Below are positions 1-9,038 of a stretch of DNA of 64,000 bases, piece by piece. Position numbers and translations under genes: made by a program. Each line of letters starts with the position of its first letter. Positions within the stretch are counted from its first letter, which is position 1. Below the pieces are notes generated by a model. That model did no database searches. It saw only the letters and a list, made by a program, of their open reading frames with translations, and had not been told where the DNA came from. Origin of the DNA: Ensifer sp. LC11 (GTDB lineage Bacteria; Pseudomonadota; Alphaproteobacteria; Rhizobiales; Rhizobiaceae). The stretch is taken from contig NZ_MBSO01000002.1 in the NCBI RefSeq assembly GCF_001695835.1, positions 62,001 through 126,000 on the forward strand. The letters run 5' to 3'.

Positions 1-605
1 AGATCGTCGTGACTTCCCTCCATGCCGAACCAGGCGAGATCCTCGTCGGAGAATTTGATGATATCGGACATCGCCGCCATGCGGTTCATGCGGGCGAGAT
101 GGGCGTCCCTGTCCTTGATGAAGCCAGGCCGGATGTTCGGATCGAACGAGATGACCCGCTTTTCGTGCTCACGCGTCATCAAGGCTTCATAGGTCGAGCC
201 GCAGGGCTCGGGGATCAGGCTGATTGCGCCGAAATGCAGCGCCTCGCAGAAATCACCGAGTGCCGGCAGGTGCTCCGACGTGATCATGCGGCCGGCAGTG
301 TTCTCGTCGAAGAAGGCGTAGCTCGCATGGCCGTTGACCAGTTTGACGAAGGCGAGCGTCGTGTGCAGCGAGAGCGTTGCGCAGGGGCCGAAATCGACAT
401 TCGCCGCCTTCAGCGTCTCGCGCAGGATATCGCCGAACATGTCGTCGGAAAGACCGGTGAAGAAACCGGTCTGGATGCCGAGGCGTCCAAGCGCGATGGC
501 CGTGTTGAAGATCGCCCCGCCGGCATAGGGTGCAAAGGCACTCTCGCTCGCGGTCGTGTCCCGCGGCAGCATGTCGATCAGCGCTTCACCGCAACATACG
601 ATCAT
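1..605 (-). CDS. frk: Fructokinase, PfkB family (partial, C-terminus beyond left edge)
   Basis: ATP-dependent cytosolic sugar kinase of the PfkB/ribokinase family, most likely phosphorylating fructose to fructose-6-phosphate. The visible N-terminal 201 residues begin MIVCCGEALIDMLPRD, the usual family opening, followed by the glycine-rich sugar-binding stretch YAGGAIFNTAIALGRLG and SFDPNIRPGF. Start ATG at 605-603 follows a strong GAGGAGG Shine-Dalgarno. It lies downstream of pyrE in the same direction, near the frc fructose transporter genes, which supports fructose as substrate. The C-terminal GAGD catalytic motif is outside the window, so intactness cannot be judged. Confidence 0.88.
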   Translation of the reverse strand, partial: MIVCCGEALIDMLPRDTTASESAFAPYAGGAIFNTAIALGRLGIQTGFFTGLSDDMFGDILRETLKAANVDFGPCATLSLHTTLAFVKLVNGHASYAFFDENTAGRMITSEHLPALGDFCEALHFGAISLIPEPCGSTYEALMTREHEKRVISFDPNIRPGFIKDRDAHLARMNRMAAMSDIIKFSDEDLAWFGMEGSHDD

Positions 606-658
606 TGGCTCTTCCTCCTCGATAGAATTTCAATCGATTTAAAATACAGACCTCAGAA

Positions 659-690
659 TTGCCTGCCCCGGCGGGCGCCGGGGCAGGCAA
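659..690 (-). terminator. Perfect 14-bp hairpin between pyrE and frk
   Basis: A GC-rich inverted repeat with 14-bp arms (TTGCCTGCCCCGGC and its complement) and a 4-base loop lies just after the pyrE stop. There is no clear U-tract on either strand, so it may be a Rho-independent terminator of weak type or an mRNA-stabilising 3' structure. Confidence 0.6.
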
Positions 691-693
691 GCA

Positions 694-1386
694 TTATGCC
701 AGAGCGCTCACGCCGCCGTTGCGGCCCGACCAGGCGAGCGGCGCGTTGAGGAAGGCCTCGACCTCACCAAGCGTTTTCTCGTCGAAGAGCGCCTGCTCGC
801 GCGCGACTGCGAGCACGTTGCGCCAGGTGGCGATCCAGTGCAGGTCAACACCCTTGCCCTTCATCTCGCCGACCGCTTCCGGGAAGATGTCGTAGTAGAA
901 AAGCGCGATGCCGTGGTCGACGATGCCGCCGGCCGCACGAATGGCGTCGATGAACTTGAACATCGAACCACCGGCCGTCGTCAGGTCTTCAATCACGAGC
1001 ACGCGCGCGCTTTCCGGCATGTGGCCTTCGATCTGGGCATTGCGGCCGTGGCCCTTCGGGGCCTTGCGAACATAGATCATCGGCAGGCCGAGGCGCTCGG
1101 CAAGCATCGCGGCGAAGGGAATGCCGGCGGTCTCACCGCCGGCGACGACGTCGAACTTCTCGAAGCCGGCTTCGCGCAGGATGGAAGCGGCGGCAAAGTC
1201 CATGACTGCCGAGCGGATGCGCGGATAGGAGATCAGCTTGCGGCAGTCGATATAAACCGGGCTCGCCATGCCGGACGACAGCTTGTAGGGCTTGTCGGCG
1301 CTGAAATGCACCGCCTTGATCTCCCAGAGCATCTTGGCGACCAGCTCGGCCATCACGGCCTTGTCGGTGAACGCGTTGGAAAACAT
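694..1386 (-). CDS. pyrE: Orotate phosphoribosyltransferase
   Basis: Joins orotate and PRPP to make orotidine 5'-phosphate in de novo pyrimidine synthesis. The 230-residue protein carries the PRPP-binding motif [13 protein letters not shown], the family signature. The ATG at 1386 is preferred over the in-frame TTG one codon upstream because GGAGAG lies 4 bases before the ATG. It follows pyrC by 11 bases on the same strand, so the two are probably cotranscribed. Family identification is firm. Confidence 0.96.
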   Translation of the reverse strand: MFSNAFTDKAVMAELVAKMLWEIKAVHFSADKPYKLSSGMASPVYIDCRKLISYPRIRSAVMDFAAASILREAGFEKFDVVAGGETAGIPFAAMLAERLGLPMIYVRKAPKGHGRNAQIEGHMPESARVLVIEDLTTAGGSMFKFIDAIRAAGGIVDHGIALFYYDIFPEAVGEMKGKGVDLHWIATWRNVLAVAREQALFDEKTLGEVEAFLNAPLAWSGRNGGVSALA

Positions 1387-1397
1387 CAATCTCTCCT

Positions 1398-2435
1398 TCA
1401 GACGACGGCCCAGTAGAGCGGGAACATCGGATCGAACACGGTGACAAGACCGGCACCGGTCTCGATCTTCCTGGGATAGGTAACAGCCTCAGCCTGCTTC
1501 CTGAGTGTGATCGTCTCTTCGTTGACCGGCAGGCCGTACCAGGCGGGACCGTTGAGCGAGGCGAAGGCTTCGAGCTTGTCGAGTGCGCCCTCTTCTTCGA
1601 ACACATGTGCAAGGCAGCTCATGGTGTTGATCGAGGTATAGATGCCAGCGCAGCCGCAGGCGCATTCCTTCAACGGATCGACATGCGGCGCCGAGTCCGT
1701 GCCGAGGAAGAAGCGCTTGTCGCCGGAAACGGCGGCAGCCCGCAGCGCCAGGCGGTGGTTCTCACGCTTGGCGACCGGCAGGCAGTAGTAGTGCGGCTTG
1801 ATCCCGCCGACCAGGATCGCGTTGCGGTTGATGACCAGGTGGTGGGTGGTGATCGAGCCGGCGAGGTTCGCCTTCGAGGCCTTGATGTAGTCGATGCCGT
1901 CCTTGGTGGTGACGTGTTCCATCGTCACTTTCAGTTCCGGCAACCGCTTGCGCAGCGGGTCGAGCACGGTCTCGATGAACACCGCCTCGCGGTCGAAGAT
2001 ATCGACATCCGACGTCGTCACTTCGCCGTGCACGCAGAGCGGCAGGCCGATCTTCGCCATGCGCTCGAGCACCGGCATCGCTTCGTCGATGTTGCGCACG
2101 CCGCTGTGCGAATTCGTGGTCGCGCCAGCCGGGTAAAGCTTGACCGCCTTGACGAGACCGCTTCTGTGGCCGGCCTCGACGTCATCAGGGTTCGTGCCTT
2201 CGGTGAGGTAAAGCGTCATCAGCGGCTCGAACCGGTCGCCCTCGGGGATCGCGGCAAGGATGCGCTCGCGATAGGCGGCAGCGTCTGCGGTCGTGACAAC
2301 AGGCGGCACCAGGTTGGGCATGATGATCGCGCGGGCGAAGTGGCGGCTGGTATCGGCGATAACGCCTTTCAGCATGTCGCCGTCGCGCAGGTGAAGGTGC
2401 CAATCATCCGGCCGGCGGATAACGAGGTCTTGCAT
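1398..2435 (-). CDS. pyrC: Dihydroorotase
   Basis: Zinc enzyme that cyclises carbamoyl-aspartate to dihydroorotate, third step of pyrimidine synthesis. The 345-residue protein opens [20 protein letters not shown]; the HLH pair at residues 13-15 binds zinc. Length matches the class II (E. coli PyrC-type) enzyme rather than the longer class I type. It starts a pyrC-pyrE pair ending at the hairpin before frk. Confidence 0.96.
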   Translation of the reverse strand: MQDLVIRRPDDWHLHLRDGDMLKGVIADTSRHFARAIIMPNLVPPVVTTADAAAYRERILAAIPEGDRFEPLMTLYLTEGTNPDDVEAGHRSGLVKAVKLYPAGATTNSHSGVRNIDEAMPVLERMAKIGLPLCVHGEVTTSDVDIFDREAVFIETVLDPLRKRLPELKVTMEHVTTKDGIDYIKASKANLAGSITTHHLVINRNAILVGGIKPHYYCLPVAKRENHRLALRAAAVSGDKRFFLGTDSAPHVDPLKECACGCAGIYTSINTMSCLAHVFEEEGALDKLEAFASLNGPAWYGLPVNEETITLRKQAEAVTYPRKIETGAGLVTVFDPMFPLYWAVV

Positions 2436-2458
2436 GGTCAGCGTTCTCCTAGGTCAGG

Positions 2459-2520
2459 GCGGGATGCAGGCGGGGTAACCGCGTACACTTTTCCTGATCC
2501 CGCTCCCGGTGCTCGCGCCC
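2459..2520. repeat. Intergenic palindromic repeat, copy 1
   Basis: Between frcK and pyrC, arms GCGGGAT (2459-2465) and ATCCCGC (2497-2503) flank a core at 2478-2506 with ACCGCGTACACTTTTCCT. The same 29-base core recurs at 44820-44848 with three differences, and similarity continues about 14 bases beyond. It resembles palindromic intergenic elements I recall from rhizobial genomes. No gene is seen between 2436 and 2640. Confidence 0.6.
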
Positions 2521-2640
2521 GATCCGCGCGCGCAGCTTTGCAGCCGGCAGGTGCGGGTGGCGGGCGGTTACTCATGTGGTGGAACCGCGTCTCGATAACA
2601 CCAATGCGCCCGGGAAGACAATCCGCAATCCGACCATCGC

Positions 2641-3261
2641 TCAGAAATCCGTTAGCACCAGGTCGGCTTCCCGTTGATGCTCGACGACACGGTGCGCGTT
2701 CGGGATGTCGTTGCCAAAGGCTTTCCGCTTCGCCGCCTCCCCGTCGTAACCGTGATCGTACCAGCGTTTTAGCAGCCGCCGCTCCAGTTCCTCGATCCCG
2801 GGATTAATGAAGATCGAGAAGTCGAAGGCACCGGCAAGCTTGCTCCAGGGTGTCTCGTCGAGCAGCAGGTAGTTGCCCTCGACCAGGACGATGCGCGTCT
2901 CGGGTGCCACGATCCGGGCCGAGGCGATCGCGATCTCGCGCGAGCGGTCGAAGACCGGAACCAGTACCTCGCCGTCATGCGCGCGGACCGCCGCAATCGT
3001 CGACAGGAAGGCTCTGATGTCGAAGGTTTCCGGCGCGCCCTTGCGGGAGAGCAGCCCCTTCTCCTCCAGAACGACATTGTCCATGTGGAAGCCGTCCATC
3101 GGCAAAACAGTCGCCTTTTCGCCGCGGGCCATCAGGGTCTCGGCGAGCGCGTCCGACAGTGTCGACTTGCCGGCACCGGGCGGGCCGGCAATGGCGACGA
3201 CGAAACGGGCGGCGCCAACCGCCCGTTTCAGGATTTCGTTGGCGATCGGCTCGACCTTCAT
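2641..3261 (-). CDS. frcK: FrcK-type nucleoside/sugar kinase-like P-loop protein
   Basis: Cytosolic P-loop NTPase of the uridine kinase/phosphoribulokinase type, 206 residues. The Walker A motif GPPGAGKST is at residues 26-34, and the segment LPMDGFHMDN resembles the substrate loop of that family. It is the last gene of frcBCAK, overlapping frcA by 4 bases. In S. meliloti frcK accompanies the fructose ABC transporter genes; to my knowledge its substrate is unsettled. Other possible roles are pantothenate-kinase-like or nucleoside phosphorylation. Confidence 0.85.
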   Translation of the reverse strand: MKVEPIANEILKRAVGAARFVVAIAGPPGAGKSTLSDALAETLMARGEKATVLPMDGFHMDNVVLEEKGLLSRKGAPETFDIRAFLSTIAAVRAHDGEVLVPVFDRSREIAIASARIVAPETRIVLVEGNYLLLDETPWSKLAGAFDFSIFINPGIEELERRLLKRWYDHGYDGEAAKRKAFGNDIPNAHRVVEHQREADLVLTDF

Positions 3262-4040
3262 GCCGCGAGCGCCTCGCGCGGCGGCTCCTTCGCCCCGGTC
3301 ATGAAAGCGACCGCGTCCGACATCGTGTGCTCCTTCGGGTTGATGACGCAGAGCCGCTTGCCAAGGCGGTGAACGTGGATGCGGTCGGCCACCTCGAAGA
3401 CGTGCGGCATGTTATGCGAGATCAGCACGATCGGCAGACCGCGGGAACGCACGTCGAGGATCAGCTCCAGCACCCGCCGGCTTTCCTTCACACCGAGAGC
3501 CGCCGTCGGCTCGTCCATGATCACCACCTTGGAGCCGAAGGCTGCGGCTCGCGCCACGGCCACGCCCTGGCGCTGGCCGCCCGAAAGCGTTTCCACCGCC
3601 TGGTTGATGTTCTGGATCGTCATCAGGCCGAGCTCGGAGAGCTTTGCCCGCGCCTTCTTCTCCATTTCCGCGCGATCGAGCGTGCGGAAGAGCTTACCCA
3701 TGATGCCCGGTTTGCGGATTTCGCGGCCGAGAAACATGTTGTCGGCGATCGACAGCGCCGGCGACAGCGCCAGGTTCTGGTACACGGTCTCGATACCGGC
3801 GGCGCGCGCATCCATCGGCGAGCTGAAATGCACCGGCTGCCCTTCGAGCATGATCTCGCCCTCGTCGGGCCTGACCGCGCCGGAGATCGCCTTGATCATC
3901 GAGGACTTTCCGGCGCCGTTGTCGCCGATCACGGCAAGGATCTCGCCGGGATAGAGATCGAAATCGGCATGGTCGAGGGCGGTCACGCGACCGTAGCGCT
4001 TGACGAGACCGCGCGCGGTGAGAATGGGTTCCTGTGTCAT
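3258..4040 (-). CDS. frcA: Fructose ABC transporter, ATP-binding protein
   Basis: ATPase that powers FrcBC sugar import at the inner membrane. It has Walker A GDNGAGKSS, signature LSGGQRQ, and Walker B VVIMDEPTAAL. At 260 residues it is a single-ABC-domain protein, unlike the double-domain RbsA/MglA ATPases of many CUT2 systems, and this matches FrcA. The start ATG at 4040-4038 overlaps the frcC stop by one base, so translation is probably coupled; longer in-frame starts inside frcC are less likely. Confidence 0.94.
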   Translation of the reverse strand: MTQEPILTARGLVKRYGRVTALDHADFDLYPGEILAVIGDNGAGKSSMIKAISGAVRPDEGEIMLEGQPVHFSSPMDARAAGIETVYQNLALSPALSIADNMFLGREIRKPGIMGKLFRTLDRAEMEKKARAKLSELGLMTIQNINQAVETLSGGQRQGVAVARAAAFGSKVVIMDEPTAALGVKESRRVLELILDVRSRGLPIVLISHNMPHVFEVADRIHVHRLGKRLCVINPKEHTMSDAVAFMTGAKEPPREALAA

Positions 4041-5125
4041 CAGGCGGCTACCTTTCTGATCCACTGGTCGATGGCGACGGCGGAAATGATCAGCACGCCG
4101 GTGAGGAAGACTTTCCACTGCGGATCGGCGCCGAGCATATTGAGACCCATGGAGACGACGCCGACGATCATCGCGCCGATCAAGGTTCCAAGGATCGATC
4201 CACGTCCGCCGAAGAGCGAGATGCCGCCGATCACGGCTGCGGTGATGGCCTGCAGATTATAGTCGGTGACTGCTGCCGAGGGCGAAATCGACCCGTTGCG
4301 GCCGATTGAGACCCAGGCGGCAAGCGCTGCGATCAGGCCAGCGAGCGTATAGGCGCTGAGCAGGACGCGGCCGGTGCGGATACCGGAAAGCTTGGCCGCC
4401 TCCGGATCGTCGCCGACCGCATAGAGGTGCCGCCCCCAGGCCGTGTGATTGAGCGCATACCAGAGGCCGAAGACCAGCACGACCATCATCACCACGCCGA
4501 GCGTAAAGACGGCGGAGCCCACCTTGAAGCTGACACCGAAGACGTGCAGCATCCGGGTGACGGCCGTTACATCGGCTTCGCGGATCGTCGCATTGGCCGA
4601 GTAGATGAAGTTCGTCGACATGATCACGTACCAGGTGCCGAGCGTGACGATGAACGGCGGAAGCTTGACCCTGGAAACGAGGAAGCCGTTGAGGAAACCG
4701 CAGGCACCGCCAACGACGAAGCCGAGGAAGATCGCGATCGGTGCGGGAAGGCCGTAGGTCACGGCGCAATTGCCCATGATGACAGCCGACAGCACCATGA
4801 TCACCCCGATCGAAAGATCGATACCGGCCGTCAGGATCACCAGCGTCTGTGCGGCACCGAGGATGCCGACGATGGCGATCTGCTGGAGAATGAGCGTCAG
4901 CGTGTAGGACGAGAAGAATTTCCCGCCGATGGCAATGCCGAAGACCAGGATCGCGGCGACCAGCACGATGAACGGCACCGCAGCCGGCGTCGAATGCAGG
5001 AAATGCTGGATCTTCTGGATCGCGGTCTTGTCATGCGTATCGAACGACGCGACCTGCGTCGAACTGTTGACCAGGACTTTTTCGAATTCCTGGGATGGCT
5101 GTGCGGCTGTGTTGGGCTCGCCCAT
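4040..5125 (-). CDS. frcC: Fructose ABC transporter, permease
   Basis: Inner-membrane permease of the BPD_transp_2 (CUT2, RbsC-like) family, 361 residues with about ten hydrophobic segments and the family motif LTAGIDLSIG. It starts at MGEPNTAAQ, where GGGAGGAAGG lies 5 bases upstream; a longer reading begins 22 codons earlier without a better site. A soluble N-terminal tail of about 50 residues precedes the first membrane segment. It follows frcB after a 197-base gap holding a stable hairpin. Confidence 0.94.
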   Translation of the reverse strand: MGEPNTAAQPSQEFEKVLVNSSTQVASFDTHDKTAIQKIQHFLHSTPAAVPFIVLVAAILVFGIAIGGKFFSSYTLTLILQQIAIVGILGAAQTLVILTAGIDLSIGVIMVLSAVIMGNCAVTYGLPAPIAIFLGFVVGGACGFLNGFLVSRVKLPPFIVTLGTWYVIMSTNFIYSANATIREADVTAVTRMLHVFGVSFKVGSAVFTLGVVMMVVLVFGLWYALNHTAWGRHLYAVGDDPEAAKLSGIRTGRVLLSAYTLAGLIAALAAWVSIGRNGSISPSAAVTDYNLQAITAAVIGGISLFGGRGSILGTLIGAMIVGVVSMGLNMLGADPQWKVFLTGVLIISAVAIDQWIRKVAA

Positions 5126-5268
5126 GGACCTTCCTCCCGTGAACCCCGCTCCCAAGGGGTTGCGATGCTGCTCGGCGCACAGCCCGCCCACCGTCTGGCG
5201 GGCATGAGCACTCTCTCAAGAAGCTGCGCGGTTTTGATCGCCTTGTCAAAGACATCGGCGCTTACGCA

Positions 5269-5290
5269 AAGGGCGGCCGGGGCCGCCCTT
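5269..5290 (-). terminator. Attenuating hairpin between frcB and frcC
   Basis: Inverted repeat AAGGGCGGCC / GGCCGCCCTT with a 2-base loop, 32 bases after the frcB stop. No U-tract follows. A 3' structure of this kind after a binding-protein gene typically protects the upstream message or causes partial termination, giving more FrcB than FrcC/FrcA. That role is inferred. Confidence 0.6.
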
Positions 5291-5322
5291 CGGTTGCTCA
5301 GTCATGCGTTCGGCGGAGCCGA

Positions 5323-6348
5323 TCAGCCCCAGCACTTCTCCGTACCGACCTTGGTGTCGATCGATTCGACGCCGGCAGCCGGCTTGTCGGTGACGAGCGA
5401 AACGCCGGTATCGAAGAAGTCCTTGCCTTCGGTCGGCTTCGGCTTTTCACCCGTATCGGCGAACTTCTTGATCGCCTCGATACCGAGTGCGGCCATCATC
5501 AGCGGGTACTGCTGCGAGGTCGCACCGATGACGCCTTCGGCGACCGACTTGACGCCCGGGCAACCGCCGTCGACCGAGACGATCAGCACATCCTTTTCCT
5601 TGCCGACAGCCTTCAGCGCCTGGTAGGCGCCAACGGCGGCCGGCTCGTTGATGGTGTGGATCACATTGATATCAGGATCCTTCTGCAGAAGGTTTTCCAT
5701 CGCCTTGCGACCACCTTCCTCGTTGCCGTTGGTGACGTCGTGACCGACGATGCGCGCATCATCTTCGTCGCCGATCTTGGCCGGATCCTTCGTATCGATG
5801 CCGAAGCCCATCATGAAGCCCTGGTCGCGCAGAACGTCAACGGTCGGCTGCGAGGGCGTCAGGTCGAGGAAGCCGACCTTGGCGGTCTTGGCGCCCTCAC
5901 CCATGGTGGCAGCGGCCCATTGGCCGATCAACTTTCCGGCGAGCAGGTTGTCGGTTGCAAACGTCGCATCGGCAGCGGACGCCGGATCGAGAGGTGTGTC
6001 GAGCGCGATCACGAGCAGGCCGGCTTCCTGCGCCTTCTTCACCTGGTCGACGATCGCCTTGGTGTCGGAAGCGGCAATCAGGATGCCCTTCGCACCGTCG
6101 GCAATGCAGGATTCGACCGCAGCCACCTGGCTGTCGTGGTCGCCGTCAATCTTGCCGGCATAGGCCTTCAGGGTCACGCCGAGTTCCTGAGCCTTGGCGG
6201 TAGCGCCTTCCTTCATCTTGACGAAGAAGGGATTGGTGTCGGTCTTGGTGATAAGGCAGGCGCCGACGTCGGCAGCCTGCGCCGGCGCGGCGAAAACGAC
6301 GCCAAGGGACAGCACGCCGAAAGCAGCGGAAAGAACAGTCTTCTTCAT
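5323..6348 (-). CDS. frcB: Fructose ABC transporter, periplasmic binding protein
   Basis: Periplasmic sugar-binding protein of the RbsB-like (Peripla_BP_4) family that delivers fructose to FrcC. The 341-residue precursor starts [19 protein letters not shown] with a Sec signal peptide cleaved after APAQA. The substrate segment [17 protein letters not shown] is typical. The start is chosen because GGGAGGA lies 6 bases upstream and the signal peptide begins there. It is the first gene of the frc operon and faces the ROK regulator gene across a 286-base AT-containing intergenic region. Confidence 0.95.
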   Translation of the reverse strand: MKKTVLSAAFGVLSLGVVFAAPAQAADVGACLITKTDTNPFFVKMKEGATAKAQELGVTLKAYAGKIDGDHDSQVAAVESCIADGAKGILIAASDTKAIVDQVKKAQEAGLLVIALDTPLDPASAADATFATDNLLAGKLIGQWAAATMGEGAKTAKVGFLDLTPSQPTVDVLRDQGFMMGFGIDTKDPAKIGDEDDARIVGHDVTNGNEEGGRKAMENLLQKDPDINVIHTINEPAAVGAYQALKAVGKEKDVLIVSVDGGCPGVKSVAEGVIGATSQQYPLMMAALGIEAIKKFADTGEKPKPTEGKDFFDTGVSLVTDKPAAGVESIDTKVGTEKCWG

Positions 6349-6634
6349 GAAATCCTCCCAAGGATTGAAAATCGTGCCGGCGGACCGGCCCAGGCCACGC
6401 CGGCGCAGCATTCTCCTCCGCTGCAACAGACGCTTCCGGGGTAAAAACAAACACTAAATTTCCGGGGTGTCAATAAATAAATCAAATTGAATTATTATTT
6501 CGATGTGGCATTCTTGCGATGACGACGCTCCGCCCCGGGGACTGGAGCGTCCGTCAAATTGACAGAGCCGCCACAAGCGGAAACAACAGACCTGCGCCAA
6601 GCGGGCACCAATGCCAACGGGAGGAGACGGTGGC
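6349..6634. promoter_or_regulatory. Divergent frcB / frcR control region with AT-rich operator candidate
   Basis: An unusually AT-rich stretch (6470-6500) interrupts otherwise GC-rich DNA and holds the short palindrome TCAAATTGA (6482-6490). On the minus strand TTGACA (6473-6468) is a plausible -35 for frcB, with only a weak -10 seventeen bases on. ROK regulators such as Mlc and NagC bind AT-rich palindromes, so this is the likely operator; both assignments are inference. Confidence 0.4.
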
Positions 6635-7867
6635 ATGTCACTGACAGACGGTCCTGATCGGGGACCGACACAACCTGAGGTCATCGACCCGAGCGGCGGT
6701 GCCAACCAGACGCGCGTACGCGCCTACAACGAGCGCCTGGTCATGTCGCTGGTCAGGCGTCACGGCGAGCTTTCCAAAGCCGATATCGCCCGGCGCTCCG
6801 GCCTTTCCGCCCAGACGGTTTCCGTGATCATGCGCGCTCTTGAAAGCGACGGCCTTCTGGTCAAGGGCGCCCCGGTTCGCGGAAGGGTGGGCCAACCCTC
6901 GACGCCGATGCGATTAAACCCGGACGCTGTCTATTCCTTCGGCGTCAAGATCGGCCGGCGCAGCGCCGACCTCGTGTTGATGGATTTCGTCGGCAATATC
7001 CGGCTGCACCTGCACCATGTGCACGCCTATCCGCTGCCCGCCGATCTCGTCGATTTCATCATCGCGGGCATGGCCAAACTAGAGCAGCAATTGAACCCGG
7101 ATCAACGCAAGCGGATCGCCGGTATCGGTATCGCCACGCCTTTCGAGCTCTGGAACTGGGCGGAGGAAGTGGGCGCGCCGCGCGAAGAAATGGACAAGTG
7201 GCGCGACGTCGACCTGCAGGCAGCAGTGGCCGCCCGCACCACTTACCCGGTCTTCCTGCAGAACGACGGGACCAGCGCCTGCGGCGCGGAACTCGCCTTC
7301 GGCGTCGGCGCAAGCTATCCTGACTTCGTCTACTTCTACATCGGCTCGTTCATCGGCGGCGGCATCGTGCTGAATTCCGCGCTCTTTTCCGGGCGCACAG
7401 GCACGGCCGGCGCCGTCGGTCCGCTGCCGGTCTCGGGCAAGGACGGCAAGACCATTCAGCTGCTCAAGATCGCCTCGGTCTTCGTGCTTGAAAACCTCTT
7501 GCGCGAGCGCGGCGCCGACCCGCGTCCGCTCTGGTACTCCGCCGACGACTGGATCGATTTCGGCGAGCCGCTCGACATCTGGATCGAGGACTGCGGCGCA
7601 GCGCTCGCCCAGGCCGTCGTCTCGGCCGTTTCGATCGTCGACTTCTCGGCCGTCGTCATCGACGGCGGCTTTCCGCCCTGGGTGCGCGCGCGGCTGCTGG
7701 CTGCGACGCGCAACGCGCTCAACGACCTCGACCTTCAGGGTGTCACCGTTCCGGAACTGGTGGAAGGCATGGTCGGCAGCCACGCGCGCGCCATCGGCGG
7801 CGCCAGCCTGCCACTCTTTTCCCGCTACCTGCTCGACACCAATGTTCTCTTCAAGGAGCTCAGCTGA
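6635..7867 (+). CDS. frcR: ROK-family transcriptional regulator of the frc genes
   Basis: 410-residue repressor-type protein with an N-terminal winged helix (LSKADIARRSGLSAQTVSVIMRALE region, about residues 43-65) and a C-terminal ROK sugar-sensing domain with FLQNDGTSACGAE and the glycine-rich GSFIGGGIVLN. The ATG at 6635 is used because GGGAGGAGA precedes it by 7-8 bases. It is divergent from frcB, so it probably controls fructose uptake; the symbol rests on this context. The usual ROK zinc cysteine cluster is not seen. It overlaps the next gene by one base. Confidence 0.85.
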   Translation: MSLTDGPDRGPTQPEVIDPSGGANQTRVRAYNERLVMSLVRRHGELSKADIARRSGLSAQTVSVIMRALESDGLLVKGAPVRGRVGQPSTPMRLNPDAVYSFGVKIGRRSADLVLMDFVGNIRLHLHHVHAYPLPADLVDFIIAGMAKLEQQLNPDQRKRIAGIGIATPFELWNWAEEVGAPREEMDKWRDVDLQAAVAARTTYPVFLQNDGTSACGAELAFGVGASYPDFVYFYIGSFIGGGIVLNSALFSGRTGTAGAVGPLPVSGKDGKTIQLLKIASVFVLENLLRERGADPRPLWYSADDWIDFGEPLDIWIEDCGAALAQAVVSAVSIVDFSAVVIDGGFPPWVRARLLAATRNALNDLDLQGVTVPELVEGMVGSHARAIGGASLPLFSRYLLDTNVLFKELS

Positions 7868-8295
7868 TGCTGAAAGGAATAAACCCGATCCTCAGTCCCG
7901 AGTTGCTCGCGACGCTCAGAGCAATGGGGCACGGCGACGAGATCGCCCTGGTCGACGGCAACTATCCGGGACAGGAACATGCACGCCGGCTCGTCCGGCT
8001 CGACGGCCATGCGTTGATCCCGGTGCTCGACGCGATCCTCAGCGTTCTGCCGATCGATGATTTCGTGCCCGAGGCAATCTTCCGCGCGACGGTCAAACAG
8101 GACAAGAACGCGCTCGACCCGGTGCATCGTGAGATCATCGAATGCTGCGGACGGCACGAGCCGGCAAGGCGCGTCGTCCCTCTGCTTGGCGCAGATTTCT
8201 ATCCGCGGGTCAAGGCGGCCCACACGGTGGTCCAGACCAGCGAGCCCCGGCTTTATGGCAATGTGATCCTGCGCAAGGGCGTGATTTATCCCTGA
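7867..8295 (+). CDS. RbsD/FucU-family sugar mutarotase
   Basis: 142-residue cytosolic protein of the ribose pyranase / L-fucose mutarotase family, which interconverts sugar anomers or ring forms. It has the opening LKGINPILSPELLATLRAMGHGDEIALVDGNYP with the catalytic-type His of GHGDE, and the C-terminal YGNVILRKGVI. It overlaps frcR by one base, an operon arrangement suggesting it prepares the imported sugar, plausibly converting fructose ring forms. Substrate is not deducible from the sequence. Confidence 0.88.
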   Translation: MLKGINPILSPELLATLRAMGHGDEIALVDGNYPGQEHARRLVRLDGHALIPVLDAILSVLPIDDFVPEAIFRATVKQDKNALDPVHREIIECCGRHEPARRVVPLLGADFYPRVKAAHTVVQTSEPRLYGNVILRKGVIYP

Positions 8296-8302
8296 TATGA
8301 AA

Positions 8303-8327
8303 AAGCCCGCCGGCGAGCGGCGGGCTT
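8303..8327 (-). terminator. Terminator between the mutarotase gene and doxX-like gene
   Basis: Stem AAGCCCGCC / GGCGGGCTT. On the minus strand it is followed by a T-run (CTTTTTC), so it is a good Rho-independent terminator for the DoxX gene and may also stop the convergent frcR transcript. Confidence 0.8.
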
Positions 8328-8352
8328 CCTGTCATTGTCGAAGAAGCAGATA

Positions 8353-8775
8353 TCAGGCGCCGCGCTTGTCGACAGAGAGCGCGCCCGGACCGAAGACGGC
8401 AAGCACGAGGAAACCGCCGGCAATCGCGATGTTCTTCATCATCATCAGGCCGTTGAAGACGGTCAGCAGACCATTGGCTTCCGGCGGGAAGTTCGGGATG
8501 TTGATCGCACCGCTGTGGAAGGCGAAAGCCGTGACCAGGCTGAAAGCTGCCAGCAAGTAGGCGGCAATCTTGGTCTGGAAGCCGACGAAGACGGCAAGAC
8601 CGGCGACCAGCTCGAAGAGGCCGGCGAGATAGGCAAGTGCGGTCGGTGCCGGCCAGCCGGCGCCGGTGATCATCTGGGCCGTGCCCGAGGGGTCCATCAG
8701 CTTGCCGAAGCCGGACATGATGAACATAATCGAAAGCAGGATGCGTCCAACGAGGACGACGACATTCTGTGGCAT
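8353..8775 (-). CDS. DoxX family membrane protein
   Basis: 140-residue inner-membrane protein with four hydrophobic helices. The family marker is RILLSIMFIMSGFGKLMDPSG near the N-terminus. DoxX proteins are linked to thiol and oxidative stress and quinone-related redox chemistry in other bacteria; no specific role can be given. The start at 8775 has GGAG upstream. It is alone on its strand, with an inverted repeat 26 bases upstream that could bind its regulator. Confidence 0.88.
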   Translation of the reverse strand: MPQNVVVLVGRILLSIMFIMSGFGKLMDPSGTAQMITGAGWPAPTALAYLAGLFELVAGLAVFVGFQTKIAAYLLAAFSLVTAFAFHSGAINIPNFPPEANGLLTVFNGLMMMKNIAIAGGFLVLAVFGPGALSVDKRGA

Positions 8776-8800
8776 GGAAGGCTCCTGTGAGAAACGGTTG

Positions 8801-8828
8801 TTGAAAACAGAAGTACCAGTATTTTCAA
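8801..8828. promoter_or_regulatory. Inverted repeat upstream of the doxX-like gene
   Basis: Perfect 7-bp arms TTGAAAA (8801-8807) and TTTTCAA (8822-8828) separated by 14 bases, 26 bases before the DoxX start. Spacing fits a dimeric regulator operator. No regulator gene is adjacent except clr, whose site is different. Confidence 0.4.
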
Positions 8829-9038
8829 AATCATCTAGCCGGTGTGCGAGCGACAGATCGTTCACAAAAATGAAACGACCAGAAGACATCGTCAACCTGC
8901 TATCCGCGTATTTTCCGCGCCAGACCGAGGGCTGTCGCGGAACCACATCGACAGAACTTCGTTCTTTTCCTATTGCAAGGACGAGGCGGCTGGGCGAAGA
9001 ATTTCGGCGCGGCGGGGGACGCCGCGCGGGGGAATGTC

